Positions 35,201 through 43,137 of a DNA stretch of 54,178 nt are shown piece after piece. Within the stretch, counting starts at the first letter, position 1; each line of letters opens with the position of its first letter. The notes beneath the pieces are model-generated. The model searched no databases and was not told the origin of the DNA. It saw only the letters and a list, made by a program, of their open reading frames with translations. The stretch is from contig JAJYWN010000028.1 of assembly GCA_021791495.1 (NCBI GenBank), positions 1 to 54,178 on the forward strand, in the 5' to 3' direction. The DNA comes from Bacillota bacterium (lineage in GTDB: Bacteria; Bacillota; Sulfobacillia; JAJYWN01). The translations under genes and the position numbers were made by a program.

Positions 35201-35231
35201 CAAACGAAAAGCGACCTTCCGGTGTGGTCGC
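35201..35231 (-). terminator. Terminator after spoVS
   Basis: On the minus strand GCGACC and GGTCGC form a 6-bp stem around a 9-base loop and are followed by TTTTCGTTTG. It lies 68 bases past the spoVS stop and before the M19 gene. Confidence 0.7.
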
Positions 35232-35298
35232 GCCCCCAAGAAGACACGGGGCGGACCATCACCGCCGGTCGCGCGACAAACCAGGGAGAAGAGTCTTC

Positions 35299-35559
35299 TT
35301 ACCTGGGTTCGACGATGAAGCGGATGGCCGTCCTCTCTTCGCCATCGATGACGATGTCGGTGAAAGCCGGCACGCAAATAAGGTCCATACCGCTGGGTGC
35401 CACAAATCCACGGGCGATGGCGATAGCTTTGACCGCCTGGTTGATGGCCCCTGCCCCGATGGCCTGTATCTCGGCCGTGCCCCTCTCGCGAAGGACGCCG
35501 GCCAGGGCGCCGGCCACAGAGTTGGGATTCGACTTTGCTGAAACCCTTAGGACCTCCAT
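35299..35559 (-). CDS. spoVS: SpoVS, stage V sporulation protein S
   Basis: An 86-aa, highly conserved protein with an Alba-like fold that affects septation, sporulation and coat assembly. MEVLRVSAKSNPNSVAGALA at the start and the GAGAINQAVKAIAIARGFV and RFIVEPR segments match the family almost without change, and the length equals that of Bacillus. The ATG at 35559 follows GGGGAGGTCACCA. It has its own downstream terminator and sits two genes from rny, the usual ymdB-spoVS neighbourhood. Confidence 0.97.
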   Translation of the reverse strand: MEVLRVSAKSNPNSVAGALAGVLRERGTAEIQAIGAGAINQAVKAIAIARGFVAPSGMDLICVPAFTDIVIDGEERTAIRFIVEPR

Positions 35560-35726
35560 TGGTGACCTCCCCAGATGAATCCGTTTTGCGATTTGCGGCC
35601 CTGGTGTGCGGAATACCTTCTTTTCCACAGAGCGTTGACGGCTCCTGCACCGGGATGGAAATAAATCAAGAAAATCCCATTATTAAGGGGCAAAAGTGTC
35701 TGGAAAGATGCGTGCGAGTAGGATTT

Positions 35727-36536
35727 CTAGCTTTCCTGGGGCCCGTGCCGGGCGGAAACGTGTTCTAGGATACGGCTGATGCCACGGGCTTTCCCTGTTA
35801 CCGGGTCGACGTCCACCACGGCGGCGGAGAAGATGGCTGGCCCCCCCGCCACCTCGAGGCGCACCGGCATCTGAGTGAGGAAACGCTCCAAGGCCAGGTC
35901 TTTGTCCATGCCGATGATGCTCTGGCCGGGTCCGGTCATGCCCACGTCCGTCAGAAAAGCCGTCCCTCCCGGGAGGACGCGCTCGTCGGCTGTCTGCACG
36001 TGCGTGTGGGTCCCCAGCACCGCGGAGACCTTGCCGTCAAGGTACCAGGCCATCGCCGCCTTCTCCGAGGTGGCCTCGCCGTGGAAATCCAGCAGGATAA
36101 CTGAAGTCTCGCGGCGCAGGCGTCCTACTTCGGCCAGGGCCGTCCGGAACGGGCAGTCGTAGTGCGTGGTGGCGAAGACCCTCCCGGCTACCGACATGAC
36201 CGCAACCTTGACGCCGTCCACATCCACCACCGCCGAACCTTTTCCCGGAGGCGTGCCTGGATAGTTTAGCGGGCGCAGGACGGGACGCAGGCTGCTATCA
36301 AGGTAACCCATGATCTCTCGTTTCGCCCAGGCGTGATTCCCGAGGGTGATGAGGTCCACACCTTGGGCGAACAGTTCCTCCGCGATATCGGGGGTTAGGC
36401 CCGTACCGCCCGCGGCGTTCTCCGCGTTGGCCAGGACAATATCCGCCCCCTCGCGGCTCTGCACCTCCGACAGCTTGTCCCGCACGGCGTTCCGGCCCGG
36501 GCGCCCCACGATGTCCCCGATGAACAGGATCTTCAT
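35727..36536 (-). CDS. ymdB: YmdB-family metallophosphoesterase
   Basis: Dinuclear-metal cyclic-nucleotide phosphodiesterase of the YmdB group, which in Bacillus affects biofilm and motility decisions and the RNA pool. Motifs in the 269-aa product are FIGDIVGRPGR, NAENAAGG, LGNHAW, DFHGEATSEK and LGTHTHVQTAD, supplying all the expected Asp, Asn, Glu and His ligands. The start is an ATG with GGGGAG 12 bases upstream. Its leader contains the duplicated 76-bp hairpin element. The rny-ymdB-spoVS order is conserved in Bacillota, suggesting a shared role in RNA turnover and differentiation. Confidence 0.95.
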   Translation of the reverse strand: MKILFIGDIVGRPGRNAVRDKLSEVQSREGADIVLANAENAAGGTGLTPDIAEELFAQGVDLITLGNHAWAKREIMGYLDSSLRPVLRPLNYPGTPPGKGSAVVDVDGVKVAVMSVAGRVFATTHYDCPFRTALAEVGRLRRETSVILLDFHGEATSEKAAMAWYLDGKVSAVLGTHTHVQTADERVLPGGTAFLTDVGMTGPGQSIIGMDKDLALERFLTQMPVRLEVAGGPAIFSAAVVDVDPVTGKARGISRILEHVSARHGPQES

Positions 36537-36570
36537 AAAGTGTTAGTCTCCCCAGTTTGATTCTGGTGGG

Positions 36571-36646
36571 GGCCGCGCCCTCCGCCGCCCGAACGCTCCG
36601 CCGGGCGAAGCCCGGCTACGCTGGCGGCTGCAGGACCCCGGCCCCC
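36571..36646. repeat. 76-bp direct repeat, copy 1
   Basis: A GC-rich element with an internal 7-bp palindrome (GCCGGGC-GAA-GCCCGGC, 36600-36616). It is identical to copy 2, which starts 89 bases further on; another 6-9 bases upstream also match imperfectly. It lies in the leader of ymdB. The hairpin content and exact duplication suggest a dispersed intergenic repeat of the REP/BIME kind. Confidence 0.9.
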
Positions 36647-36659
36647 TGACTGTGGTGGT

Positions 36660-36735
36660 GGCCGCGCCCTCCGCCGCCCGAACGCTCCGCCGGGCGAAGC
36701 CCGGCTACGCTGGCGGCTGCAGGACCCCGGCCCCC
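36660..36735. repeat. 76-bp direct repeat, copy 2
   Basis: The second, identical copy of the element described for copy 1, with the same internal hairpin (36689-36705). The two copies are separated by 13 bases. Together with the adjacent terminator they fill the 305-bp gap before ymdB. Confidence 0.9.
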
Positions 36736-36786
36736 ACCATGACCGTCGACCGTCTGCTTTAGGCATCGCCAGGTCCGGCGGTGAGG

Positions 36787-36823
36787 TGAGAAAAGGGGCC
36801 GGGTCTCTTCGGGACCCGGCCCC
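36787..36823 (-). terminator. Terminator of the 168-aa gene
   Basis: An 11-bp perfect stem GGGGCCGGGTC / GACCCGGCCCC with a 7-base loop. On the minus strand it is followed by TTTTCTC. It lies 19 bases past the stop of the unknown gene and separates it from ymdB. Confidence 0.82.
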
Positions 36824-36841
36824 TCGCTCACGCATGGCTTG

Positions 36842-37348
36842 TTACTTATTAAAGACGAGAACCCGGCCTTCCTCGCGGAAGGCGATGAGGTTCTTCTCCA
36901 GCTTGTCTTCCTTGATGTCTTCCAGCATCTCCTGGATGAGCTCTTCCTGCATGGAAAGGTCCTCATCCGGCGACCCGTCGTTATGATCTACCACAAGCCG
37001 GTCACCTAGGGTGTCTTTCATCAATCCAATGACCAGAGCCAGTTCCTCCTGGGACAGCGAGGCCACGTCCCTGGTCATCTCCAGGACCGACACGCCCGCG
37101 AAAGATGAAATGGTGAAGGAGAAATCCGAGGGTTTCCTCCGGCCCAGATTCCAGTAGGCGTCCAGGCTGGCTTCGGTGAGGTCCCGCAGCTTCCGGAACT
37201 CCTCCTCGGACAGGAGCTTCGTTGCCAAGAAGGTGAACTTGAGGCTTTGCTCCTTCGGATCGAAGTTGAGGGAAGCCAGCTCCGGATAGCGCACAAGGAT
37301 GGATATCAACAGCCCGACGCTGTTACGCGCACGCTGCTCCACATCCAA
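36842..37348 (-). CDS. Unknown soluble protein between rny and ymdB
   Basis: I do not recognise a named family. The 168-aa product is soluble and mostly alpha/beta: an N-terminal RARNSVGLLISILVRYPELA, the strand LKFTFLATKLL, a helix EEEFRKLRDLTEASLDAYW, then FSFTISSFAGVSVLEMTRDV and a long acidic C-terminal helix (LSMQEELIQEMLEDIKEDKL). It has no cysteines, signal peptide or membrane segment. The start is TTG at 37348 or GTG at 37342; neither has a good ribosome-binding site. It has its own terminator and a possible promoter upstream. The position beside rny suggests RNA metabolism or sporulation, but that is context only. Confidence 0.8.
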   Translation of the reverse strand: MDVEQRARNSVGLLISILVRYPELASLNFDPKEQSLKFTFLATKLLSEEEFRKLRDLTEASLDAYWNLGRRKPSDFSFTISSFAGVSVLEMTRDVASLSQEELALVIGLMKDTLGDRLVVDHNDGSPDEDLSMQEELIQEMLEDIKEDKLEKNLIAFREEGRVLVFNK

Positions 37349-37419
37349 AGACCAATCGGCGGATACCGTGACCTTTTCCCCCTGTTCAGACGGCGGTCTT
37401 CCCGTGGCTCGCCGGAACG

Positions 37420-37447
37420 TTCATAGCATTCGTGCACGCGCCGGCAA
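37420..37447 (-). promoter_or_regulatory. Possible promoter of the 168-aa gene
   Basis: On the minus strand TTGCCG (37442-37447), a 16-base spacer and TATGAA (37420-37425), about 70 bases before the gene. Neither element is a strong consensus match, and a sporulation-sigma promoter is equally possible. Confidence 0.35.
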
Positions 37448-37529
37448 ATCCTTCTCATGGAAATCGCCTGCTCCAACCCAGCAGCTGGAATCCATTTCCT
37501 GGCCGCCGCGGCTGTCGACCGAGCTAGCG

Positions 37530-39080
37530 CTACTTGGCGTAGTCCACGGCCCTTGTTTCGCGGATGACAGTCACCTTGATCTGGCCGGGGTACTCCAGTT
37601 CGTCCTCGATCTTCTTCACGATATCCCTGGCCACCCGTACCGAGGCCACATCGTCGATCTTGTCCGGCTTTACGATGATGCGGATCTCACGGCCGGCCTG
37701 GATGGCGTAGGATTTCTCCACGCCTTCGAAGGAATCGGCGATCTCCTCCAGCTTCTGAAGGCGCTTGATGTAGTTCTCGAGAGTCTCACGACGGGCGCCC
37801 GGACGGGCCGCCGAGATAGCGTCGGCCGCCTGGACCAGGACCGCTTCCACCGTCTTAGGTTCAATGTCGTTGTGGTGAGCCGCCACGGCATGAATGACTT
37901 CGTTCGATTCGCGGTACTTCTTCAGGAGGTCCACGCCAATGGCTGTATGACTGCCTTCCACCTCGTGATCCACGGCTTTTCCGATGTCGTGGATGAGGCC
38001 GGCCCGCTTGGCCACGGCCACGTCCGCGCCCAGTTCGGCCGCCATGGCGCCGGCCAGATGAGCGACTTCCAGGGAGTGTTTCAGCACGTTCTGCCCATAG
38101 CTGGTACGATAGTGAAGGCGCCCCAGCAGCCTGACCAACTCGGGATGGAGGCCATTAACGCCCGCTTCGAAGGTGGCCGCCTCCCCTTCCTCACGGATGC
38201 GGGCGTCCACTTCTTTCTGGGCCTTCTCCACCATCTCTTCGATACGCGCCGGGTGGATGCGCCCGTCGACGATGAGTTTCTCCAAGGCCAACCGGGCGAC
38301 TTCGCGGCGCACCGGGTCGAATCCGGATAAGATCACGGCTTCTGGAGTGTCGTCGATGATGAGATCGATGCCGGTGAGGGTCTCCAAGGTGCGGATGTTA
38401 CGCCCCTCACGGCCGATGATGCGTCCCTTCATGTCCTCGTTTGGCAAGTTCACCACGGAGACGGTGGCTTCCGCCACGTGGTCCGCCGCGCAACGCTGGA
38501 TGGCCAGGGAGATAACCTCGCGGGCTCTTTTCTCTCCCTCTTCTTTGGCCTGGGACTCGATGTTCTTGATCAGAATGGCGGCGTCTTGCTTCACTTCTTC
38601 CTCAACGGTGTCCAGAAGAAGTTGTTTTGCTTCCTGAGCGGTCAGATTGGCCAGTCGCTCCAATTCCTGCAATCGCTTGGTCTGCAGGGCTGCGGTGGCC
38701 TGCCGCAAGTTCTCGACGTCCTGGATCTTATGCTGCAAATCCTCGTCCTTGCGTTCCAGGCTCTCGTACTTGCGGTCGATGCCTTCCTCCTTCTGCTGTA
38801 ATCGCCTTTCAACCCGCTGCAGTTCGCCTCTTCGGTCCCGGATCTCGCGCTCGACATCCGACCGCATGCGGTGGATGTCTTCCTTGGCCTCGATCAAAGC
38901 CTCTTTCTTCTTCGCGTCGGCTTCTCTCTTAGCTTCCTCGACGAGCTTATTGGCGGCCTCCTCGGCGGAGCCCATTTTGGCCTCAGCTACGTACTTTCGA
39001 AACGCGTATCCAGCGAAAAGAGCAACAGCACCGGTGACCAGGGCGATAACAAGGGTTTTTACTACGTCGATGCTGGTCAC
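37530..39080 (-). CDS. rny: Ribonuclease Y
   Basis: Membrane-anchored endoribonuclease that starts mRNA decay. With the GTG at 39080 it is 516 aa, close to Bacillus (520). A membrane segment (about 6-25) precedes a long coiled coil. The KH domain has [17 protein letters not shown], and the HD domain has [17 protein letters not shown]. The C-terminus ends [15 protein letters not shown]. The start is not settled. The strong Shine-Dalgarno AAGGGGGGTGA touches this GTG but stands 8 bases before an in-frame ATC (39071), and an ATG at 39104 lacks a site. It has its own promoter and a long leader ending in a terminator-like hairpin. Confidence 0.96.
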   Translation of the reverse strand: MTSIDVVKTLVIALVTGAVALFAGYAFRKYVAEAKMGSAEEAANKLVEEAKREADAKKKEALIEAKEDIHRMRSDVEREIRDRRGELQRVERRLQQKEEGIDRKYESLERKDEDLQHKIQDVENLRQATAALQTKRLQELERLANLTAQEAKQLLLDTVEEEVKQDAAILIKNIESQAKEEGEKRAREVISLAIQRCAADHVAEATVSVVNLPNEDMKGRIIGREGRNIRTLETLTGIDLIIDDTPEAVILSGFDPVRREVARLALEKLIVDGRIHPARIEEMVEKAQKEVDARIREEGEAATFEAGVNGLHPELVRLLGRLHYRTSYGQNVLKHSLEVAHLAGAMAAELGADVAVAKRAGLIHDIGKAVDHEVEGSHTAIGVDLLKKYRESNEVIHAVAAHHNDIEPKTVEAVLVQAADAISAARPGARRETLENYIKRLQKLEEIADSFEGVEKSYAIQAGREIRIIVKPDKIDDVASVRVARDIVKKIEDELEYPGQIKVTVIRETRAVDYAK

Positions 39081-39119
39081 CCCCCTTACGGCGCGAAACC
39101 CCATCCCATTGGGGCCGGC

Positions 39120-39155
39120 CGGAATAAAGAAACAAGGCCGAGCCAGGGCTCGGCC
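39120..39155 (-). terminator. Terminator-like hairpin in the rny leader
   Basis: A 9-bp perfect stem GGCCGAGCC / GGCTCGGCC with a 2-base centre. On the minus strand it is followed by TTGTTTCTTT. It could end recA-recX transcripts, but it also lies downstream of the apparent rny promoter and so could attenuate rny. Confidence 0.75.
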
Positions 39156-39364
39156 TATCGATGCACACGTAGAAACGGTGGCTTTCCGGCGCGCTTGGGC
39201 GTATGCTTCGGCCACGAAAAGTGTATATCAGGCGGCGCTGGCAAACCTGGCGCGCCGGAGACCTTCAAACGACCGAATCCGCCGCATAGCGGGGAGTATA
39301 TACCTACTCTCGGGTAAAACCAACGTCGCTAGCTGAAATCTTTAGGACTTACCCTTGCCTGACT

Positions 39365-39393
39365 ATTCTAGCTTTACTAGAAGTTATTGTCAA
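39365..39393 (-). promoter_or_regulatory. Sigma-A promoter of rny
   Basis: On the minus strand a consensus TTGACA (39388-39393), a 17-base spacer and TAGAAT (39365-39370), overlapping the 3' end of recX. Transcription from here would produce a leader of about 280 nt before rny. The 39081-39376 interval holds no gene, only this leader and its hairpin. Confidence 0.75.
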
Positions 39394-39895
39394 GTTGAAC
39401 AGAGTCTTCCCCCGCCCGGCGCGTCACGGTGAGCATCGCCACCTTGCGGCTGACACCAGCCGGAAATCCCCGGCGCAGCAAGTACGCAAAGAGCCGCGCG
39501 GCGGCTTTCTGCGCGCCTTGCCCGTCCATAGGGAGATCTTTCCCGGCCGCCCAGCGTTCCGCCGCCTGTTGAGCCAGCGGCAAATCATCTTCCGGCGGAA
39601 CCGTGGCCTCGGCGACGGCCAGAGCCGCCGACCTGGTGAAACCCAAGGCCGACAGGCCTTCAACGATAGCCGCTCGCCCGCACCCCCGCCGCCGTGCCGC
39701 TGCCGCCCAACTGGTGGCGAAAGCTTCGTCGTCGATGTACCCGCGGGCGACCAAATCCTGCGTCACGCTTTCGGCGGTGTCCCGCGCGTAGCCCCGGCGT
39801 ACCAGACGGTCCACCACCTGACGGCGGGTGGCGGCCCGGCGGGCCAGCATGGCCACAGCCGAACTGCGGGCGGCCTTGGCGTTTTCGGGGTCCAT
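39377..39895 (-). CDS. recX: RecX, modulator of RecA
   Basis: A 172-aa RecX-family protein that binds RecA filaments and tunes their growth. Three-helix RecX repeats are visible: AVAMLARRAATRRQVVDRLVRRGY, then VTQDLVARGYIDDEAFATSWAAARR-like, then AARLFAYLLRRGF near the C-terminus. The ATG at 39895 is chosen because AGGA lies 6 bases upstream; it starts 17 bases after the recA stop, so the two share a transcript. The sequence is divergent, as is normal for RecX, but size, repeats and position are convincing. Confidence 0.88.
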   Translation of the reverse strand: MDPENAKAARSSAVAMLARRAATRRQVVDRLVRRGYARDTAESVTQDLVARGYIDDEAFATSWAAAARRRGCGRAAIVEGLSALGFTRSAALAVAEATVPPEDDLPLAQQAAERWAAGKDLPMDGQGAQKAAARLFAYLLRRGFPAGVSRKVAMLTVTRRAGEDSVQLDNNF

Positions 39896-39912
39896 GGTCG
39901 GTCCTGCCACTG

Positions 39913-40947
39913 CTATTGCACCGACGACTCCTCTTCGGTAGCCGCGGTCGCGCGCACGGTACCGAGACTGAGCGCCTCGCGCACCTTGGCCTCGATCTCC
40001 TTGGCGACGTTCGGGTTCTGTTTCAGGAAATCGCGAGTATTCTCGCGCCCCTGCCCCAGGCGAGTGTCGCCGTAGGAGTACCAGGCGCCCATCTTACTGA
40101 TGATGCTCAGTTCAGTGGCGATATCGACGATACAGCCTTCCTTCGAGATCCCTTCGCCGTAGATGATGTCGAACTCTGCCTGTTTGAAGGGCGGAGCCAC
40201 CTTGTTCTTCACGACCTTCACGCGGACACGCATACCCACATTGTCCTGGCCCACCTTCAAGCTTTCGGCCTTGCGGACTTCCAGGCGGACGGAGGCATAG
40301 AACTTCAGGGCGCGGCCGCCGGGTGTCGTTTCGGGGTTGCCGAACATCACCCCGACCTTCTCACGGAGCTGGTTAATGAAAACAGCTACGGTATGGGACT
40401 TGCTGATGGCGCCGGTGAGTTTCCGGAGAGCCTGGGACATGAGGCGCGCCTGCAGCCCCACGAAGGAATCGCCCATTTCCCCTTCGATTTCCGCCCGCGG
40501 CACCAAGGCCGCCACGGAGTCCACCACCACCACGTCCACCGCATTGCTGCGCACCAGCGCCTCGGCGATCTCCAGGGCCTGTTCGCCGGTGTCCGGCTGC
40601 GAGATGAGCAGGTTGTCTACGTCCACGCCGAGGTTCTTCGCGTAGGCAGGGTCCAGGGCGTGCTCGGCGTCGATGAAAGCCGCCACGCCGCCGGCGCGTT
40701 GGGCCTCGGCGATGATGTGCAGGGCCACGGTGGTCTTTCCGGAGGCCTCCGGACCGTAGATCTCCACCACCCGCCCCCGGGGGATGCCTCCCACACCCAA
40801 GGCCACGTCCAGGGATAGCGCCCCGGTGGTGATAACGTCCACCGTCATCTTCGCCGAGGCTTCTCCCAGTTTCATGATGGACCCCTTGCCGAACTGTTTT
40901 TCGATCTGCGCCAAGGCCATTTCCAGAGCCTTTTTCTTATCTGACAC
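39913..40947 (-). CDS. recA: RecA recombinase
   Basis: DNA-strand-exchange ATPase and co-protease for LexA. The 344-aa product has Walker [10 protein letters not shown] (65-73), the L1/L2 DNA-binding loops ([40 protein letters not shown]), and a short acidic C-terminus (ATEEESSVQ). The GTG at 40947 has GGGGGGAGG upstream; a longer frame would start inside the promoter. The promoter carries a degenerate SOS box at the transcription start. recX follows by 17 bases. Confidence 0.98.
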   Translation of the reverse strand: MSDKKKALEMALAQIEKQFGKGSIMKLGEASAKMTVDVITTGALSLDVALGVGGIPRGRVVEIYGPEASGKTTVALHIIAEAQRAGGVAAFIDAEHALDPAYAKNLGVDVDNLLISQPDTGEQALEIAEALVRSNAVDVVVVDSVAALVPRAEIEGEMGDSFVGLQARLMSQALRKLTGAISKSHTVAVFINQLREKVGVMFGNPETTPGGRALKFYASVRLEVRKAESLKVGQDNVGMRVRVKVVKNKVAPPFKQAEFDIIYGEGISKEGCIVDIATELSIISKMGAWYSYGDTRLGQGRENTRDFLKQNPNVAKEIEAKVREALSLGTVRATAATEEESSVQ

Positions 40948-41011
40948 TGCGGGCCTCCCCCCGGCTATAACGCCGACTGCCATCTTTCGCGTTCTGGAAG
41001 GATTTTCCTGT

Positions 41012-41025
41012 CGAATTACGTTTCT
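41012..41025. promoter_or_regulatory. Degenerate SOS box at the recA promoter
   Basis: On the minus strand AGAAACGTAATTCG matches the SOS core CGAAC-N4-GTTCG at seven of ten fixed positions. It lies immediately downstream of the -10, at the likely transcription start. Position supports it; sequence alone would not. Confidence 0.4.
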
Positions 41026-41055
41026 ATGATAACCTGCCGGCTCGTCCACGGTCAA
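41026..41055 (-). promoter_or_regulatory. recA promoter
   Basis: On the minus strand TTGACC (41050-41055), an 18-base spacer and TATCAT (41026-41031), about 80 bases before the recA GTG. The -10 hexamer is the same as in the yneA-like promoter. Confidence 0.7.
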
Positions 41056-41058
41056 TGG

Positions 41059-41730
41059 TCACTTGGTCATTGCGCCCTCCCGTCTCCCAGCGGGGCCCAG
41101 GGCGAAACCGGCCAGTTTGGTGTAGACCGGCCCGGCGGGCCGGAGGTCGCTGCGCATCAGCGCCAGTTCGGTAACCCATTGGGCTCCGGCTTCAAGAGCG
41201 CCTTCCTTCTCGATGAAGGCCTTCAGTTCGGACTGCCCGCGCGGGCTACGGACGCGGCCCAAGGTGATGTGAGCGGCGAAAGGCCTGTCCTCTCGGGCAT
41301 AGCCCAAGGCGCCCAGCCCGGCGTCCACCGCGCCGGCCAGACTCACGAGAGCAGCGGGAGCATCACCCGGCCGCACAGCCGGTGCAGCGGTCCGCCCGAC
41401 CGCCGCGCGCCCCCCCTCTCCTTTCAGGCCCACCCAGACCACGCGGGGTGTCCCCCGGGGCGGGAAAGTGCCCAGGCCTTCCAGGCGGATGCCGAAGGGC
41501 TGGCTCTCGCGCGCCGCGGCTGCCAGAACCTGGGCGATGCCCGCCAAGGCGGACGCTTGAACGTTACCCAGGAACTTCACCGTGACGTGGAGGTTGGCCG
41601 GTTCCACCCACTTCACATCGGAAGGCAGGGCCGCGGCCCGGTCCAGCAGAGCGGTCAGCGCACGCCGGACCGTGTCGCCCAGGAGCACGGCCACAAAGGC
41701 TCTGATCTCGCCGGCCTCGTCGCCCGTCAT
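41059..41730 (-). CDS. thpR: RNA 2',3'-cyclic phosphodiesterase (2'-5' RNA ligase family)
   Basis: A 223-aa 2H phosphoesterase. The two catalytic HxTx motifs are HVTVKFLG (about 48-55) and HITLGRVRS (about 154-162), and the N-terminal IRAFVAVLL is typical. The enzyme opens 2',3'-cyclic phosphates, and ligates 2'-5' bonds in vitro. The start is the ATG at 41730, which overlaps the cinA stop as ATGA. The insert between the motifs is Ala/Gly-rich and longer than usual. cinA-thpR-recA is a recurring order in Bacillota. Confidence 0.93.
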   Translation of the reverse strand: MTGDEAGEIRAFVAVLLGDTVRRALTALLDRAAALPSDVKWVEPANLHVTVKFLGNVQASALAGIAQVLAAAARESQPFGIRLEGLGTFPPRGTPRVVWVGLKGEGGRAAVGRTAAPAVRPGDAPAALVSLAGAVDAGLGALGYAREDRPFAAHITLGRVRSPRGQSELKAFIEKEGALEAGAQWVTELALMRSDLRPAGPVYTKLAGFALGPAGRREGAMTK

Positions 41731-43022
41731 GCTCCGGCCTGGCCTCCCGTTCCCATAGTCTTGGCCTCGCGCCATAGCATCACCAGCGCCTGCCAGGCGG
41801 CCCGCCGCCGGATGAAGGCGCGCGGTCCGCTATAGACAAACCTCTCGTGGCGGGTCCCTGCCGGGCCGGCCAGGGCGAAGTGCACCAGGCCCACAGGTTT
41901 CTCGGCGGTGCCGCCGCTGGGGCCGGCGATGCCCGTAACGCCGATACCGAAAGTGCTGCCGGCGCGCCGCCGGACCCCTTCGGCCAGTTCGCGGGCGGTC
42001 TCCTCGCTGACCGCCCCGTGGGACGCCAGCGTCTCCGGCGAGACTCCGGCCAAAACGGTCTTGGACTCGTTCGAGTAGACGGTGGCACCCCACAAGAAGC
42101 AGGCCGAAGCACCGGGGATATCGGTGACGCGGCTGGCCAGAAGGCCCCCGGTACAGGACTCGGCGATGGCCAGCGTCTGCCCGTTTTCGGTCAGGAGCCG
42201 CACCACGGCGGCGGGCAGGCTGACCTCGTCCACTCCGAAGATGTGGTCATCCAGGCGCGCCCGGACGGCGGCCTCCACCTCATCGATCATGGCTTCAGCC
42301 GCAGGCGCCGAATCCGCCTTCGCCGTCAGACGCAGGCGGACTTCGCCATCCTCGATAAGCGGCGCGATGGTGGGATTCTTCCCTTCGTGGATGAGGTCCA
42401 GCACCGCCGCTTCCACCATGGGTTCGCCCATCCCGCAGATGCGCAGCAGGCGCGAGCGGATCACCCAACCGCCCATGTGTTCGCGCAGCCACGGGGCGAC
42501 CTCATTCTGGAACAACAACTGCATTTCGGTGGGCGGTCCGGGCAGCAGGACCACGGCCTTGCTGGCCCCGTCCCAACGGCCCTCCCGACGTCCTTCCCAG
42601 AGAATGCCTGGAGCGGTGCCGGCGGCGTTCCGGAGAGGCCGGCCGCCCTCGGGGACCTGGGCCTGGCGGAACTGGACTTCGGTCAGCTGAAGGCCACGCC
42701 GGCGGAAGACTTCCCGCACCAAAGTTTCGGCGTCCGGGTGGCGGAGCAGGGGCACTCCCAGCGCCGCCGCTAGTGCGTCGCGGGAGAGGTCGTCTTCGGT
42801 CGGGCCCAGACCGCCGGTGGAAATAACAAGGTCGGCGCGCTCAAGCGCTTCCCTGAACGCGGCCGTGGCCCGCTCCAAGTTATCGCCAACGGTGGTCTGG
42901 CGGTAAAGATCCACGCCCACTTCGGCCAGCCGGGCGGCCAAGTAGGCGGCGTTACTGTTGACGATTTGCCCTAGAAGGAGTTCTGTTCCGACCGAAAGGA
43001 TCTCCGCTCTCGTTACGCCCAC
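41727..43022 (-). CDS. cinA: CinA, competence/damage-inducible protein
   Basis: A 431-aa two-domain protein. The N-terminal molybdopterin-binding-like domain (about 1-170; LSVGTELLLGQIVNSNAAYL, STGGLGPTEDDLSRDALA) is the ADP-ribose pyrophosphatase-type half. The C-terminal CinA domain (about 270-420) is the nicotinamide-mononucleotide deamidase half, with LAIAESCTGGLLASRVTD and GVTGIAGPSGG. It functions in NAD salvage; the competence link comes from its cotranscription with recA in Gram-positives. It is preceded by a terminator hairpin, so it probably starts its own transcript. Confidence 0.95.
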   Translation of the reverse strand: MGVTRAEILSVGTELLLGQIVNSNAAYLAARLAEVGVDLYRQTTVGDNLERATAAFREALERADLVISTGGLGPTEDDLSRDALAAALGVPLLRHPDAETLVREVFRRRGLQLTEVQFRQAQVPEGGRPLRNAAGTAPGILWEGRREGRWDGASKAVVLLPGPPTEMQLLFQNEVAPWLREHMGGWVIRSRLLRICGMGEPMVEAAVLDLIHEGKNPTIAPLIEDGEVRLRLTAKADSAPAAEAMIDEVEAAVRARLDDHIFGVDEVSLPAAVVRLLTENGQTLAIAESCTGGLLASRVTDIPGASACFLWGATVYSNESKTVLAGVSPETLASHGAVSEETARELAEGVRRRAGSTFGIGVTGIAGPSGGTAEKPVGLVHFALAGPAGTRHERFVYSGPRAFIRRRAAWQALVMLWREAKTMGTGGQAGA

Positions 43023-43075
43023 CCCCGGCCCCTATCCTTCTCCGATCGGCGGCTAAAACCTGCTGCTAACAAGGG

Positions 43076-43099
43076 AGCCCCCGTCGCTTGGCGGGGGCT
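43076..43099 (-). terminator. Terminator of the FtsH-like operon
   Basis: An 8-bp stem AGCCCCCG / CGGGGGCT with an 8-base loop, in the cinA upstream gap. On the minus strand CCCTTGTTA follows. It lies 38 bases past the stop of the FtsH-like gene. Confidence 0.6.
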
Positions 43100-43137
43100 G
43101 GAGACGTACTTTGCCGGTATGGTCGGTTTGTGGTTTC

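Noticed and set aside
36571-36735. Insertion sequence or attachment site
   Set aside because: There is no transposase, no terminal inverted repeats and no target duplication; the copies are too short.
39160-39376. A known riboswitch class in the rny leader
   Set aside because: I looked for conserved cores of T-box, purine, preQ1, c-di-GMP, c-di-AMP and guanidine elements and could not match any. It is kept only as an unclassified leader.
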